Notes under the pieces: model-generated
What the model was told of the DNA's origin: nothing
Databases searched by the model: none
Seen by the model: the letters and a program-made list of their open reading frames with translations, nothing else
Source of the DNA: Flavobacterium selenitireducens
GTDB lineage: Bacteria; Bacteroidota; Bacteroidia; Flavobacteriales; Flavobacteriaceae
Direction of reading: 5' to 3'
DNA length: 64,000 nucleotides
NCBI RefSeq assembly: GCF_014748335.1
Contig: NZ_JAAVIY010000009.1
Span: forward strand, 1-64,000
Position numbers and translations under genes: made by a program
In this document: one piece after another, positions 33,349 to 41,869 of the stretch
Position numbering within the stretch: the stretch's first letter is position 1
How the letters are laid out: each line of letters opens with the position of its first letter

Positions 33349-34366
33349 GTTGGACGTCGTTCTCGAGGTCGTGCGTTGCCTTCTTTCCGATAAGCGAATT
33401 GAAATCCTCGGCCAGGATTTTGCCCGTTCCCGGACGTTTTACCCAAATATTTTCCTTGGAAAGCACCTCGCCTTTCGCGATGGGCGCGATCGTACAAACC
33501 GTTGCGAACGCGAAATCGATCGTGACCTGCTCTTCTTTTGCAGGCGCTTTCTCGCCTCCGCGCATTTGCCAGATTTCGTTCGAGGACACAATCAGTTCGG
33601 CGCAAGCCTGCTCGTCCATCGAACAGACGATATCGGGGCCCGTGCGTTGCATGTGGTCGGTAAAATGGCGCTCGAGGATGGATCCGCCGAGAGCGACCGC
33701 CGCAAGACAGGCGTTGTTGTTCAGCGTATGGTCGGACAAGCCGAAAACTTTGCCCGGGAATGCTTCGTGCAACTGCGTCATGGCGCCCAATCTCACGAGG
33801 TGGATCGGCGTCGGATACAAATTCGTCGTGTGCAAAAGCGCCACCGGAACGTCGTATTTGTCAAAGATCGCAACGGCCTTCGCAACCGATTCTATCGTAT
33901 TCATTCCCGTGCTCAAAATGACGGGCTTTCCAAAAGAGGCGATGTGTTCGAGCAGCGGATAATTATTGCACTCGCCCGATCCGATCTTGTAACCCTGCAC
34001 ATCGAATTTGTTTAGGCGTTCGGCGGCCGCACGCGAAAAAGGCGTAGAAATAAAGATCATGCCTTTGCTTTCGACGTAATGTTTGAGCGCGAGTTCGTCG
34101 TCTTCGTCCAAAGCGCAACGCTCCATGATCTCGTAAATCGATATGTCGGCGTTGCCCGGAATTACTTTTTTGGCGGCCCCGGCCATTTCGTCGGACACGA
34201 TGTGCGTCTGGTGTTTGACCACTTCGGCTCCGGCCCGGTGCGCGGCGTCGACCATTTCCTTGGCAACGGCGAGCGAACCTTCGTGATTGATGCCGATTTC
34301 GGCAATGACAAGTGGCGGAAAATCAGGACCGATCTTGCGGCCGGCTATTTCGATGAATGGGTTCAT
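33326..34366 (-). CDS. neuB: N-acetylneuraminate / nonulosonate synthase
   Basis: This enzyme condenses phosphoenolpyruvate with ManNAc (or its 2,4-diacetamido analogue) to give a nine-carbon keto-acid. It has 346 residues. The TIM-barrel part has [73 protein letters not shown] and the SDHTLNN motif. The C-terminal 60 residues are the SAF/antifreeze-like domain ([20 protein letters not shown]) that closes the active site of the dimer partner. It lies 6 bp below neuA. NeuB, LegI and PseI share this architecture, and the neighbouring hydrolysing epimerase argues against pseudaminate. Confidence 0.94.
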   Translation of the reverse strand: MNPFIEIAGRKIGPDFPPLVIAEIGINHEGSLAVAKEMVDAAHRAGAEVVKHQTHIVSDEMAGAAKKVIPGNADISIYEIMERCALDEDDELALKHYVESKGMIFISTPFSRAAAERLNKFDVQGYKIGSGECNNYPLLEHIASFGKPVILSTGMNTIESVAKAVAIFDKYDVPVALLHTTNLYPTPIHLVRLGAMTQLHEAFPGKVFGLSDHTLNNNACLAAVALGGSILERHFTDHMQRTGPDIVCSMDEQACAELIVSSNEIWQMRGGEKAPAKEEQVTIDFAFATVCTIAPIAKGEVLSKENIWVKRPGTGKILAEDFNSLIGKKATHDLENDVQLDWSDFE

Positions 34367-34372
34367 ATGCGT

Positions 34373-35053
34373 CTATCGGATATTTTTTTGTTTGAGAATC
34401 AGGTATTCGGCCCAATCGAAATCGGCTTGGGTATCGATGTCAACCGAGGCGGATTCCAAATCGGCAACGAACGGAAAACTTGCTTCGGAAATGATCTTGC
34501 CCGAGCGAATCGTTTCGGCACGGCAAATATACAACAATCCGTTTTCGCGATAAAGCGGCTCGAGATCCTGGCTGCGCTGTCCCGGCACGTAGTTGAACGG
34601 CAGGAATTTGTCGTTTTCGATCTTCCCGAGCTTATCGGAATTGCGGCTCACGGTGAAAACGCCTTCGAAGCCGCGATTTTTAAATTCGGAAAAACAATCG
34701 CCTAACAGGCGATCCGGCCGCAACGGATTCGTCGGCTGGAGCAATATGACATTTTCGACGTGATGCCCGCGTTCGGATAAAACCTCAAGCACATGCGCGA
34801 CTGCGGTTACGGTAGGTTCGTGATCGCCCGAAATCGACTCGGGACGTTCGATGATTTGCGCTCCGTAGGCAATTGAGGCGGAGGCGATATCGGCATCGTC
34901 CGTGGAAACGAAAATTCCATCGACGATATCGGGATTTGCCTTGGCGTACAAAATGCTGTGCGCGATCAACGGCAATCCGCCGAGCGCCATCAGGTTTTTT
35001 CCGGGCAAGCGCTTCGATCCGCCCCTGGCAGGAATGACGACGATTGTTTTCAT
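34373..35053 (-). CDS. neuA: CMP-nonulosonate cytidylyltransferase (NeuA/LegF family)
   Basis: This enzyme activates the nonulosonic acid with CTP to the CMP-sugar used by sialyl-type transferases. It has 226 residues, the single-domain form with no esterase extension. The nucleotide loop IPARGGSKRLPGKNL is at about 6-20. Then come DGIFVSTDDADIASASIAYG, VILLQPTNPLRPDRLLGDCF and the C-terminal SASVDIDTQADFDWAEYLIL with the metal-binding Asp pair. The start overlaps the GT2 stop by ATGA, so it belongs in one operon with transferases on both sides. Whether the substrate is Neu5Ac or a legionaminic-type acid is not visible. Confidence 0.93.
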   Translation of the reverse strand: MKTIVVIPARGGSKRLPGKNLMALGGLPLIAHSILYAKANPDIVDGIFVSTDDADIASASIAYGAQIIERPESISGDHEPTVTAVAHVLEVLSERGHHVENVILLQPTNPLRPDRLLGDCFSEFKNRGFEGVFTVSRNSDKLGKIENDKFLPFNYVPGQRSQDLEPLYRENGLLYICRAETIRSGKIISEASFPFVADLESASVDIDTQADFDWAEYLILKQKNIR

Positions 35054-35946
35054 TTGTTTTCAGGTTTCCAGTAAATCGCGGCTTCGGGCAATTTGCGATA
35101 AGCTTCGTATTGCTTTCTGGTGAATTTCGAATCGTTGGAAAGTAATTTCGGCAGCCAGCCCAGGATGTCCAAATTAGCCCTGACCACCGCTTTGAGCGCC
35201 GTCGCATCGCCTTTGAATACCTTGAGTTTCAGCTGCATCCAATTCGTATAGGCGATCATTTTGGCGAGGTTCGTCCATGGCAAAAATACAAAATAGGACG
35301 CCCAGTCGGAACGCAGCGAAAAACGCAGACGCCTTCCGTAATCCGGTTGGGTGCGCCTTTCGACCAAATCGACGCGATGCTGCACCAACACCGACGGCAG
35401 GTAATGCACTTCGAATCCTTTGCGGAACAATTGCATCGAGGCGTAATTTTCCTCTCCGTAAAACCCGAAAAATTCCGGGTAATCGGGAATTTGGCGCCAG
35501 GCCGAAATACGCCAGGCATGCCCACATCCGACGTAACTCTTGACCTGTCGTGCCGCCTCCCTATCGGTAAGATTTTCCGGAAGTTCTTTTCCCCAAAAGA
35601 TGCGGAACCCGACGAGAGCGCATTGCGGATTGTCACCAAAATAGGATTTGATGCCGTCCAACGGATTTTCGGATACGAAGTGAGCGTCGTCGTCGAGTGA
35701 GATTGCGAATTCCGCCTTCGCGGTGTTGAGCATATGGTTCCGACAAAACATATAACCTTTAGACGCTTGGTTTCTCAGCAAAATGACTTCGGGAAAAGCG
35801 GCGGAAACGGCCTCGGAAGTTCCGTCTGTCGAACCGTCGTCGTACACGCGCACCACAACGTCATCCGATAGCGATTCGCGGATGCTGCCCAAGGTAAAAA
35901 GCAAGTCGTCCCGCCTGTTTCTGGTAGATATATGGATTTCGAACAT
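35050..35946 (-). CDS. Glycosyltransferase family 2
   Basis: This is a 298-residue GT-A enzyme. MFEIHISTRNRRDDLLFTLG begins the fold, RVYDDGSTDGTSEAV binds the base, and EFAISLDDDAHFVSE is the DxD metal site. The late FFGFYGEENYASMQLFRKGF has the Glu-Glu base motif, and a short hydrophobic patch (SYFVFLPWTNLAKMI) near residue 240 may contact the membrane. It is coupled by ATGA overlaps to neuA below and to the GT4 above. The acceptor may be the sugar carrying the nonulosonate, judging only by position. Confidence 0.9.
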   Translation of the reverse strand: MFEIHISTRNRRDDLLFTLGSIRESLSDDVVVRVYDDGSTDGTSEAVSAAFPEVILLRNQASKGYMFCRNHMLNTAKAEFAISLDDDAHFVSENPLDGIKSYFGDNPQCALVGFRIFWGKELPENLTDREAARQVKSYVGCGHAWRISAWRQIPDYPEFFGFYGEENYASMQLFRKGFEVHYLPSVLVQHRVDLVERRTQPDYGRRLRFSLRSDWASYFVFLPWTNLAKMIAYTNWMQLKLKVFKGDATALKAVVRANLDILGWLPKLLSNDSKFTRKQYEAYRKLPEAAIYWKPENK

Positions 35947-37040
35947 CAGCTCAAACTTTTCTTGGCGATATCAATGATGTCGTTCATCGATTTCGCCCAT
36001 TCTTCCTGGGTGTAGATTGGATGGTCGAGCACGATCGGATCGTCTTTTCCGGTAATGAAATCGGCAATGGCCTGCTCCCATTCCGAAACGAAATTCGGGT
36101 TTTCGATCAGCCTTCCCAATTTGCCGTGTTGCAAGACTTCGGGAACACCGCCCTGGCCCGATGCGATGCAATGACAACCACAATTCAGCGCCTCGATAAG
36201 ACTCAGTCCGAAGCCTTCGTGGCACAACGTCGGAAACAAATAACAGTCGGCGGCCTGATAGTATTTGGGAAGATCGTCGTTTGGAATCCGACCGAAAAAT
36301 TTGACGTTTTCGACTGGCTGTCGGCGATCGGCCCCAACCACCATCAGGAAATTTCCCGGATGTTTCTCGTTGATGAGGCGCCAGGCCTGGAGAATGAGAT
36401 CGAGTCCTTTTTTTGGCCTGTCCTGGGAACACCACAAAAATATCTTGTTTCCGGAAAGCCCTAATTCCTGACGGATGCGCGTTTTTTCGTTGGCGTCGAC
36501 TTTCTTGAAACGACCGGCGTCGATCCCGTTGTAGAGTACCGATACGCCAATCGGGAAAACCGTATAATAGTTGAGATGCGAACGGTAACTGTCATGGGTA
36601 AGCAGCACGAGGCCGTCGACATCGGAATAGAAATCGTTCGAAACGCCCTGGGCCGGCAAAAATGGATCGTACCCGTGGTAAAAAAGCTGGATGAAACAAT
36701 TCTGGCGGATGCCCATTTGAGTCAGCATTTCGTGTATGCGGTCGGCCATATTGAAATTGTCCACGAGCTGGATCACGTACTTTTCGTCGGGCTGCAGCAC
36801 GCTTTTAAGCGCGTCCATGTAGCCGATCCTGTAATAGTGAAGCTTGCGGCGAACCTTCATCCAGAGGTTTTCCTTGACGATCGTATATCGGACACCCGGA
36901 AACTGGTAATCCGGCATTTCGCAAATGATGTGATCGATGTTGTGGTTTCCCGATTCGAGATAGTTGCGGTACATAGTCGTCCAGCTTCCAATTTTGGAAT
37001 ACGGCAAAGGGAAGGTCGAGACGAGAATAACTTTTGGCAT
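35946..37040 (-). CDS. Glycosyltransferase family 4-like
   Basis: This is a 364-residue GT-B enzyme. The N-terminus MPKVILVSTFPLPYSKIGSW is the first Rossmann strand. The donor domain has GNKIFLWCSQDRPKKGLDLI and the retaining signature DCYLFPTLCHEGFGLSLIEA, followed by NCGCHCIASGQGGVPEVL. The stop overlaps the next gene by ATGA and there is a 36-bp gap to the upstream GT2. It contains more cysteines than its neighbours, with no obvious metal-site spacing. Donor and linkage are unknown. Confidence 0.9.
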   Translation of the reverse strand: MPKVILVSTFPLPYSKIGSWTTMYRNYLESGNHNIDHIICEMPDYQFPGVRYTIVKENLWMKVRRKLHYYRIGYMDALKSVLQPDEKYVIQLVDNFNMADRIHEMLTQMGIRQNCFIQLFYHGYDPFLPAQGVSNDFYSDVDGLVLLTHDSYRSHLNYYTVFPIGVSVLYNGIDAGRFKKVDANEKTRIRQELGLSGNKIFLWCSQDRPKKGLDLILQAWRLINEKHPGNFLMVVGADRRQPVENVKFFGRIPNDDLPKYYQAADCYLFPTLCHEGFGLSLIEALNCGCHCIASGQGGVPEVLQHGKLGRLIENPNFVSEWEQAIADFITGKDDPIVLDHPIYTQEEWAKSMNDIIDIAKKSLS

Positions 37041-37076
37041 AATATAAAAGTGCGTCCTAAAATAGGCAATCCATCT

Positions 37077-38099
37077 TTAAGACAGGTAATTTTTAGCGTC
37101 CGATGCCGACATTCCTTTGACGCGAAGCAACCACACCGCAGTTTTCTTGCGATTGAGGATGTTCGCAAACAGGCGATCGAGCACTTTCCGAAACACGCCG
37201 GGAGATTTTTTGGGATGCAACAACGGCATGGCAAGCGACTGCCCGGACGGCTTGATCTGCTGGAGCGCGATGCTCATCCAGTCTTCGGCTACATTGCCCA
37301 TGTGGAAGGTGTAGTTCCGGACTGTGGACAAACGCCAGAAGCCGTTTTGAAGCACAGGTTTATCGAGAATTTTGTCCAAACTATCCCCTCCGAGTTTATA
37401 ACGTGAAAAACGACTCGACAGATTCTGGAATACATCCCCTCTATAAGTGGCAACGAAATGTCCGGCGCCAACAACAGCTTCATTTTGGTTTGACGTGACG
37501 GTGAGATAACGCTCTAGGTGAAGTTTCGAATAGAAATCGGGATTGCCTATGCTGTGTGCGAAGGCGTTCAATGCGCCCGCATCCTGAACATCGCGGAAGG
37601 CCAGCCTGTCGGAAAAAAGCAGATGTGCCCAGATATTTGCCGTATGCGTCCTCAGCGATTTGGAAGACGGCGTCGTGCATACGGCCCCCGCTTTCGGAAA
37701 ATCCCGAAATACTTCGTAACAGGCATCCTGCCAGCCGCTGAGGAACATGACGTCCGCATCGGCTACGGTCACAAGCTCAAATGAATGCCCGCCGAGACCT
37801 TTGATCACAGCGTTGATCTTTCCGATATTAGTAGTATGGACAAGTTCGTGAATTTCTCCTTTAAGACGCAAATCTTCAAGATAAGCGGCCACCTCTGCGG
37901 AACTCCCGTTGTTGACTATGGTAATGAACGTTTTGGGATGAATGGTGAGCAGCAGCGACCTCAGGCAATAGTGCAGTATCTGTAACCCATCTTTGAAATA
38001 CCCGTCCCGGTTGGGCAGAAAAACAGGAATGATGACCTGGTGGTAATATTCCGACAGGACTTCCGCCTTGTCCTTCTGCGGATTGTAACCCTGTCTCAT
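37077..38099 (-). CDS. Glycosyltransferase family 2 (divergent)
   Basis: This is a 340-residue GT-A-like protein. HQVIIPVFLPNRDGYFKDGL starts the fold. FITIVNNGSSAEVAAYLEDL is the base-binding strand, FELVTVADADVMFLSGW gives a DxD (Asp-Ala-Asp), and YKLGGDSLDKILDKPVLQNG lies near the usual base position. The spacing differs from the other GT2 proteins here and the final 70 residues are basic. Its start overlaps the upstream GT4 stop by ATGA (38096-38099). It could use a different donor from its neighbours. Confidence 0.82.
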   Translation of the reverse strand: MRQGYNPQKDKAEVLSEYYHQVIIPVFLPNRDGYFKDGLQILHYCLRSLLLTIHPKTFITIVNNGSSAEVAAYLEDLRLKGEIHELVHTTNIGKINAVIKGLGGHSFELVTVADADVMFLSGWQDACYEVFRDFPKAGAVCTTPSSKSLRTHTANIWAHLLFSDRLAFRDVQDAGALNAFAHSIGNPDFYSKLHLERYLTVTSNQNEAVVGAGHFVATYRGDVFQNLSSRFSRYKLGGDSLDKILDKPVLQNGFWRLSTVRNYTFHMGNVAEDWMSIALQQIKPSGQSLAMPLLHPKKSPGVFRKVLDRLFANILNRKKTAVWLLRVKGMSASDAKNYLS

Positions 38100-39229
38100 T
38101 GCTCATAAATTTTAATGATTTTTGCTTTGTTTGCTTCCCAATCGAGCCGTTCGACGGCCAGTTGAAGGTTTATCGCCTCAGCGGAAAGCCGCATTGGTAC
38201 ATCGGGCAAGGCCTTTTCGATATGTGCTGCAATTTCCTCAATGTTCGCAGGATCTGAAATCAGGAAGCCGTTTTTACCGTGATCGATAATTTCTTCCGAT
38301 ACGCCTCCGGGATTGGATTGGATCGGAAAGGTTCCCATCGCGACAGCTTCGAGCAGCGTGTTGGCCATGCCGTCGGAAATGCTGTTGCCGATGCTTATCG
38401 CCGACCTACCCATGAGTTGCAACAGCTCATCGTGGCTGAGGTCATGGCGACCGTAAACCATGAATGGAAGCCGTTGTCGGTTGATAAATTCCGACACTTT
38501 TTCGTGCGCCCCAAAAACACATACCGCATACTTTTCCAATTTTGACTGCAGAAACAGGATTTCCAAGGCCTTGACTACATTTATGGCCCGACCGAAAATA
38601 TGTTCATAGCCTTTGACCAAAATGATGTCGCGCTCGGCGAATGGCTTTTTGTGTACGGCCATTTCGCCCAGGTGGTAACCCGAACCGCCCGGAATGACGC
38701 CCGTGTGTAGGCCGGAAAACCCTAGTTGCTTTGCAATTTCGTAATCGCGAAGGCAATCGGTATGCAGGACGTCAACGCGTTTCAGGACTTCTCGGATACG
38801 ACGATTGTGATATGGAAAGTCGCGATAATAGAACAGATCGTTTCCCCAACAGGAATAGATCCATCTCAGTTTTGGCACAGCGCGCATCGCCTTTATGATA
38901 GCATACGAACACGATTGCATCTCGAAACTGTGGACGACGTCGGGTTTGACTTTTGCAATCAGGTTCGATAAGGCTTCCGAAGCCGTGACTTCAAGCAATC
39001 CCCGTATCTTGGCATAAGCGTTCGGAAACCGTCTGGATAGAAAATATTCCCCTTTGACGGCGGGTAATTTCCGTTTTTTCCAACCGCTGACCTTTGTCAC
39101 ATTTGGCGGCAAGTCGAATTCGCCCCTGTCCAAAACATCGAACCAATATATTTCGTGCCCCTGCCCTTCCAGATTCTCGATCCAGCGACTTACGTGAAGG
39201 GACGGCATAGAAACAACAATTATCTTCAT
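38096..39229 (-). CDS. Glycosyltransferase family 4-like
   Basis: This is a 377-residue GT-B enzyme. MKIIVVSMPSLHVSRWIENL opens the protein, with the W-rich acceptor region typical of capsular transferases that begin PSLHxxRW. RWIYSCWGNDLFYYRDFPYH follows in the N-domain. The donor site is AISIGNSISDGMANTLLEAV with the conserved final glutamate, then GTFPIQSNPGGVSEEI. ATGA overlaps join it to the genes on both sides. No membrane segment is seen. Confidence 0.88.
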   Translation of the reverse strand: MKIIVVSMPSLHVSRWIENLEGQGHEIYWFDVLDRGEFDLPPNVTKVSGWKKRKLPAVKGEYFLSRRFPNAYAKIRGLLEVTASEALSNLIAKVKPDVVHSFEMQSCSYAIIKAMRAVPKLRWIYSCWGNDLFYYRDFPYHNRRIREVLKRVDVLHTDCLRDYEIAKQLGFSGLHTGVIPGGSGYHLGEMAVHKKPFAERDIILVKGYEHIFGRAINVVKALEILFLQSKLEKYAVCVFGAHEKVSEFINRQRLPFMVYGRHDLSHDELLQLMGRSAISIGNSISDGMANTLLEAVAMGTFPIQSNPGGVSEEIIDHGKNGFLISDPANIEEIAAHIEKALPDVPMRLSAEAINLQLAVERLDWEANKAKIIKIYEQ

Positions 39230-40170
39230 GGCTGCAGCAATTTATAACCTTTGCGAAATAATGAAAACGAAAAATACCCGATCACAGACCGGGACATCGC
39301 GTAAAAATCCCGCGACCTGAATTGTGCCTCGAGCAACTTTTTAAAAAAATACGGCGCTTCGCTATTCCGTTCTAGCAACCCTTGGCGCAGTATGTACGCC
39401 CAACGTTTACGGATGTACTTCCGGACCAAAGCTACAGGGGCTTTGCGATTCCGGCTTAGTAGCATCACGTGTTTTTCACGAGCCTCAAATTCGGACTTGA
39501 TTTCGCCCAGGTTGAGTTTTCCCACTTGTTGCGAAAGGGAATCGGAATGTACCCTATAACTTGCCAGAGGACGGTCTATGTAGGCGATTTTGGGATCGGA
39601 ATACAACATGCGCAGATTGAAGTCCCAATCGTCGAGATGGCGCAGGCGCACGTCGAAAAGTTCGGACTGGCCGTTTAGAAAACTGCGTTTCCAGGTTTGC
39701 AGTACATACCAGGAGATCTTGTCGCAAATGTAATCCGCAATCAGGTTGTCCGACCTGTAATTGTGTTTGCGCCCCGCCAATACGCCTGTCTCATCGAAAA
39801 AATTGAGAGCGGACACTATCACGTCCGGTTGATCGGCCGTTACAGCAGCAGTTTCCAAGAGGGCATCGGGATGCAAAAGATCGTCAGAATCGAAAAACTT
39901 CACGTATCGTCCTTCGCTTTTGGAAAACGCAAAATTCCTGCAACCGTTCGGGCCTTTAGGTACGTCCTCGGGACGCGCGAACCATTTGATGCGTTTGTCG
40001 CGAGAGGCGTAGGCTTCGAGTTGTCGCACGGTGCCGTCTGTCGAACCGTCATCTACGACAATACATTCCCAATCGTCCCAGGTTTGGGAGAGAATCGAGT
40101 CGAGGGTTTGCCCTATCAGGTGTTCTCTGTTGTAAACGGGAATCAGCACGGAAAATGTCTTGCCCATCAA
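39226..40170 (-). CDS. Glycosyltransferase family 2
   Basis: This is a 314-residue GT-A enzyme. KTFSVLIPVYNREHLIGQTL, CIVVDDGSTDGTVRQLEAYA and GRYVKFFDSDDLLHPDALLE are textbook GT2 motifs. The late RLRHLDDWDFNLRMLYSDPK holds the DD base motif. It is closely similar in plan to the neighbouring gene at 40167 (both have the LPKGANSCRNFGFEKS / VPKGPNGCRNFAFSKS block), which suggests gene duplication. ATGA overlaps join the three genes here. Confidence 0.92.
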   Translation of the reverse strand: MMGKTFSVLIPVYNREHLIGQTLDSILSQTWDDWECIVVDDGSTDGTVRQLEAYASRDKRIKWFARPEDVPKGPNGCRNFAFSKSEGRYVKFFDSDDLLHPDALLETAAVTADQPDVIVSALNFFDETGVLAGRKHNYRSDNLIADYICDKISWYVLQTWKRSFLNGQSELFDVRLRHLDDWDFNLRMLYSDPKIAYIDRPLASYRVHSDSLSQQVGKLNLGEIKSEFEAREKHVMLLSRNRKAPVALVRKYIRKRWAYILRQGLLERNSEAPYFFKKLLEAQFRSRDFYAMSRSVIGYFSFSLFRKGYKLLQP

Positions 40171-41141
40171 ACGTAATTTACGGCGTAGCGACCAACCCTT
40201 TTTTGAAGTCTGTAGCTTCCTCTGCCTATCGACAAAAATAACAGATTGAGCATCTTGAACTCGAAATAATTGCGCTTATTTCCTTTCGCGAGTACTTTCA
40301 ATACGAGTTTTGAAGCCTTGCGAGCCGTTTCGGTATCCCTATTTTGGAGCGCTTCAAAATACAGGACCACGAGATTTTTGTACAAAAGCGGAAGTAATAG
40401 CGCATTCCTGGAAATGAGGCAGCGTTCCAAATTGAGGTCAAGTATGTACAGGACAGATTCCTTATACGCTTTTTTGTACTGCCTGAATCGACTGGTTTTG
40501 GTGTCCGGGTGCTGTCGATACAGGAACAGATGCTCGGTAAGAATCCGGTAACGCGACGCGGACAGGTTAAAAAAGATTCGACAGAACAATTCCGTTTCCT
40601 GGCCGCGTGAAATTTTAGGAGAAAACAGTTCTGTATTCATCAAAAAATCCTTTCGGAACAGTACCGACGGCGTCATGACCTGGGCATTCCACAACACGTA
40701 GTCGGTAAACAGGTCATGTTTGGCCTCCATTGGAATATTTCGGATGAATCCGAGATTTTCGTCCACGTAATGGCCTGTGCAGATAATCAAATCGAGTCCA
40801 GGCGATAATGCCTCCATTTTGGTTTCAATGAATGTAGGCAACATGATGTCGTCGCTGTCGAACCAATTCACGAATTTGCCCTGAGACTTCTCAAAGCCGA
40901 AATTACGACACGAATTGGCGCCTTTAGGCAAATGTGCCGGCCGTTGAAAAATCAAAAAACGGGAGTCGGATGTCGCGAATGACCGCGCAATTTCAAGCGT
41001 TTCCGCTTCGGATCCATCGTCGATCACAAGGCATTCGAAATTGCGGTAGGTCTGGACCGAAATACTTGCCAATGTTTCACGTAACAACTCTCCTCTGTTG
41101 AAAGCGGGAATGATGATTGAAACCAACGCAGAATGATTCAT
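40167..41141 (-). CDS. Glycosyltransferase family 2 (paralogue of the next gene)
   Basis: This is a 324-residue GT-A enzyme. ALVSIIIPAFNRGELLRETL, CLVIDDGSEAETLEIARSFA and GKFVNWFDSDDIMLPTFIET are the conserved blocks. SPKISRGQETELFCRIFFNL has the E-T-E base motif in place of the more usual ED. The C-terminal third is basic and hydrophobic and may bind the membrane. It starts five bases below the methyltransferase stop. Its common blocks with the gene at 39226 imply a tandem duplication followed by divergence. Confidence 0.92.
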   Translation of the reverse strand: MNHSALVSIIIPAFNRGELLRETLASISVQTYRNFECLVIDDGSEAETLEIARSFATSDSRFLIFQRPAHLPKGANSCRNFGFEKSQGKFVNWFDSDDIMLPTFIETKMEALSPGLDLIICTGHYVDENLGFIRNIPMEAKHDLFTDYVLWNAQVMTPSVLFRKDFLMNTELFSPKISRGQETELFCRIFFNLSASRYRILTEHLFLYRQHPDTKTSRFRQYKKAYKESVLYILDLNLERCLISRNALLLPLLYKNLVVLYFEALQNRDTETARKASKLVLKVLAKGNKRNYFEFKMLNLLFLSIGRGSYRLQKRVGRYAVNYV

Positions 41142-41145
41142 GGCG

Positions 41146-41859
41146 TCAATATGGCGTTACATCGAAAGAACTTTGGCTAGTCAGGCAGGTATAGCGCTCG
41201 TTTCGCTTTACTTTGGCATTGAGCAAAGTGGACCATTCCGGCACGATTCGCTTCTCGTCCGGTCTTGCAGAATCATCGAGAAAAACAGCAAATTGCCCTG
41301 TAATCCTGGATTTCAGATACGGAACTGCTGAATAGCGTGCAAAAGGCGTCAAGCCTCCGAACGGACCGTCCACGATGACCACGTCTATATCCGGATGGCG
41401 TTCAAGGGCGATGTCGATCGCGGATGTATCGTACCACTTTTGTTGGCCATCGAGCGCAATTTCCCGGGCAACCGACACAATTGGGGCGTAAACAACCGTT
41501 GCGTGATGCGACAATCCCATACGTTCCAGTATGCCATTTTGCTTAATTGCCCACTCTTTATTATTTTCAACGCTTGTGAACTTGGCCTCGCTCTTCGTTA
41601 TCTGCAATAGCCGGGCGATACAGATAGTGGAAAATCCGGAACCGAACTCGACAATGTTTTTGCGGTCGTTAATTGCAATGTCGTTGCAAATGTGAAGGAC
41701 TTCCCGCGGACTTATCGACCAGTTCGTTGCCGGAATAAAGATGCCGCCGTCAAACATCTTAAGCAATTGCGCTAAGGCAATATCATCATTTTGCCGGAAC
41801 TGCAGCGATTTGATACTCGTCTTGAACGACTTTATCTTTTGGAGTATGGTGGAGATCAT
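41146..41859 (-). CDS. Class I SAM-dependent methyltransferase-like protein
   Basis: This is a 237-residue protein. Motif I is RKNIVEFGSGFSTICIARLL (about 76-95), where the glycine loop binds S-adenosylmethionine. FTSVENNKEWAIKQNGILER supplies the acidic ribose contact, and DIDVVIVDGPFGGLTPFARY (about 155-174) is motif IV. WSISPREVLHICNDIAINDR precedes the core. It lies between wzt (10 bp above) and the first GT2, the place where chain-terminating methyltransferases are found in ABC-dependent O-antigen clusters. A capping role is inference. It could instead modify an internal sugar. Confidence 0.8.
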   Translation of the reverse strand: MISTILQKIKSFKTSIKSLQFRQNDDIALAQLLKMFDGGIFIPATNWSISPREVLHICNDIAINDRKNIVEFGSGFSTICIARLLQITKSEAKFTSVENNKEWAIKQNGILERMGLSHHATVVYAPIVSVAREIALDGQQKWYDTSAIDIALERHPDIDVVIVDGPFGGLTPFARYSAVPYLKSRITGQFAVFLDDSARPDEKRIVPEWSTLLNAKVKRNERYTCLTSQSSFDVTPY

Positions 41860-41869
41860 ATAGTGACGT

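Noticed and set aside
33326..34366. Pseudaminic acid route
   Set aside because: It would need a PseG-type hydrolase and PseH-type acetyltransferase. The cassette has a hydrolysing 2-epimerase instead, which fits neuraminic or legionaminic acid.
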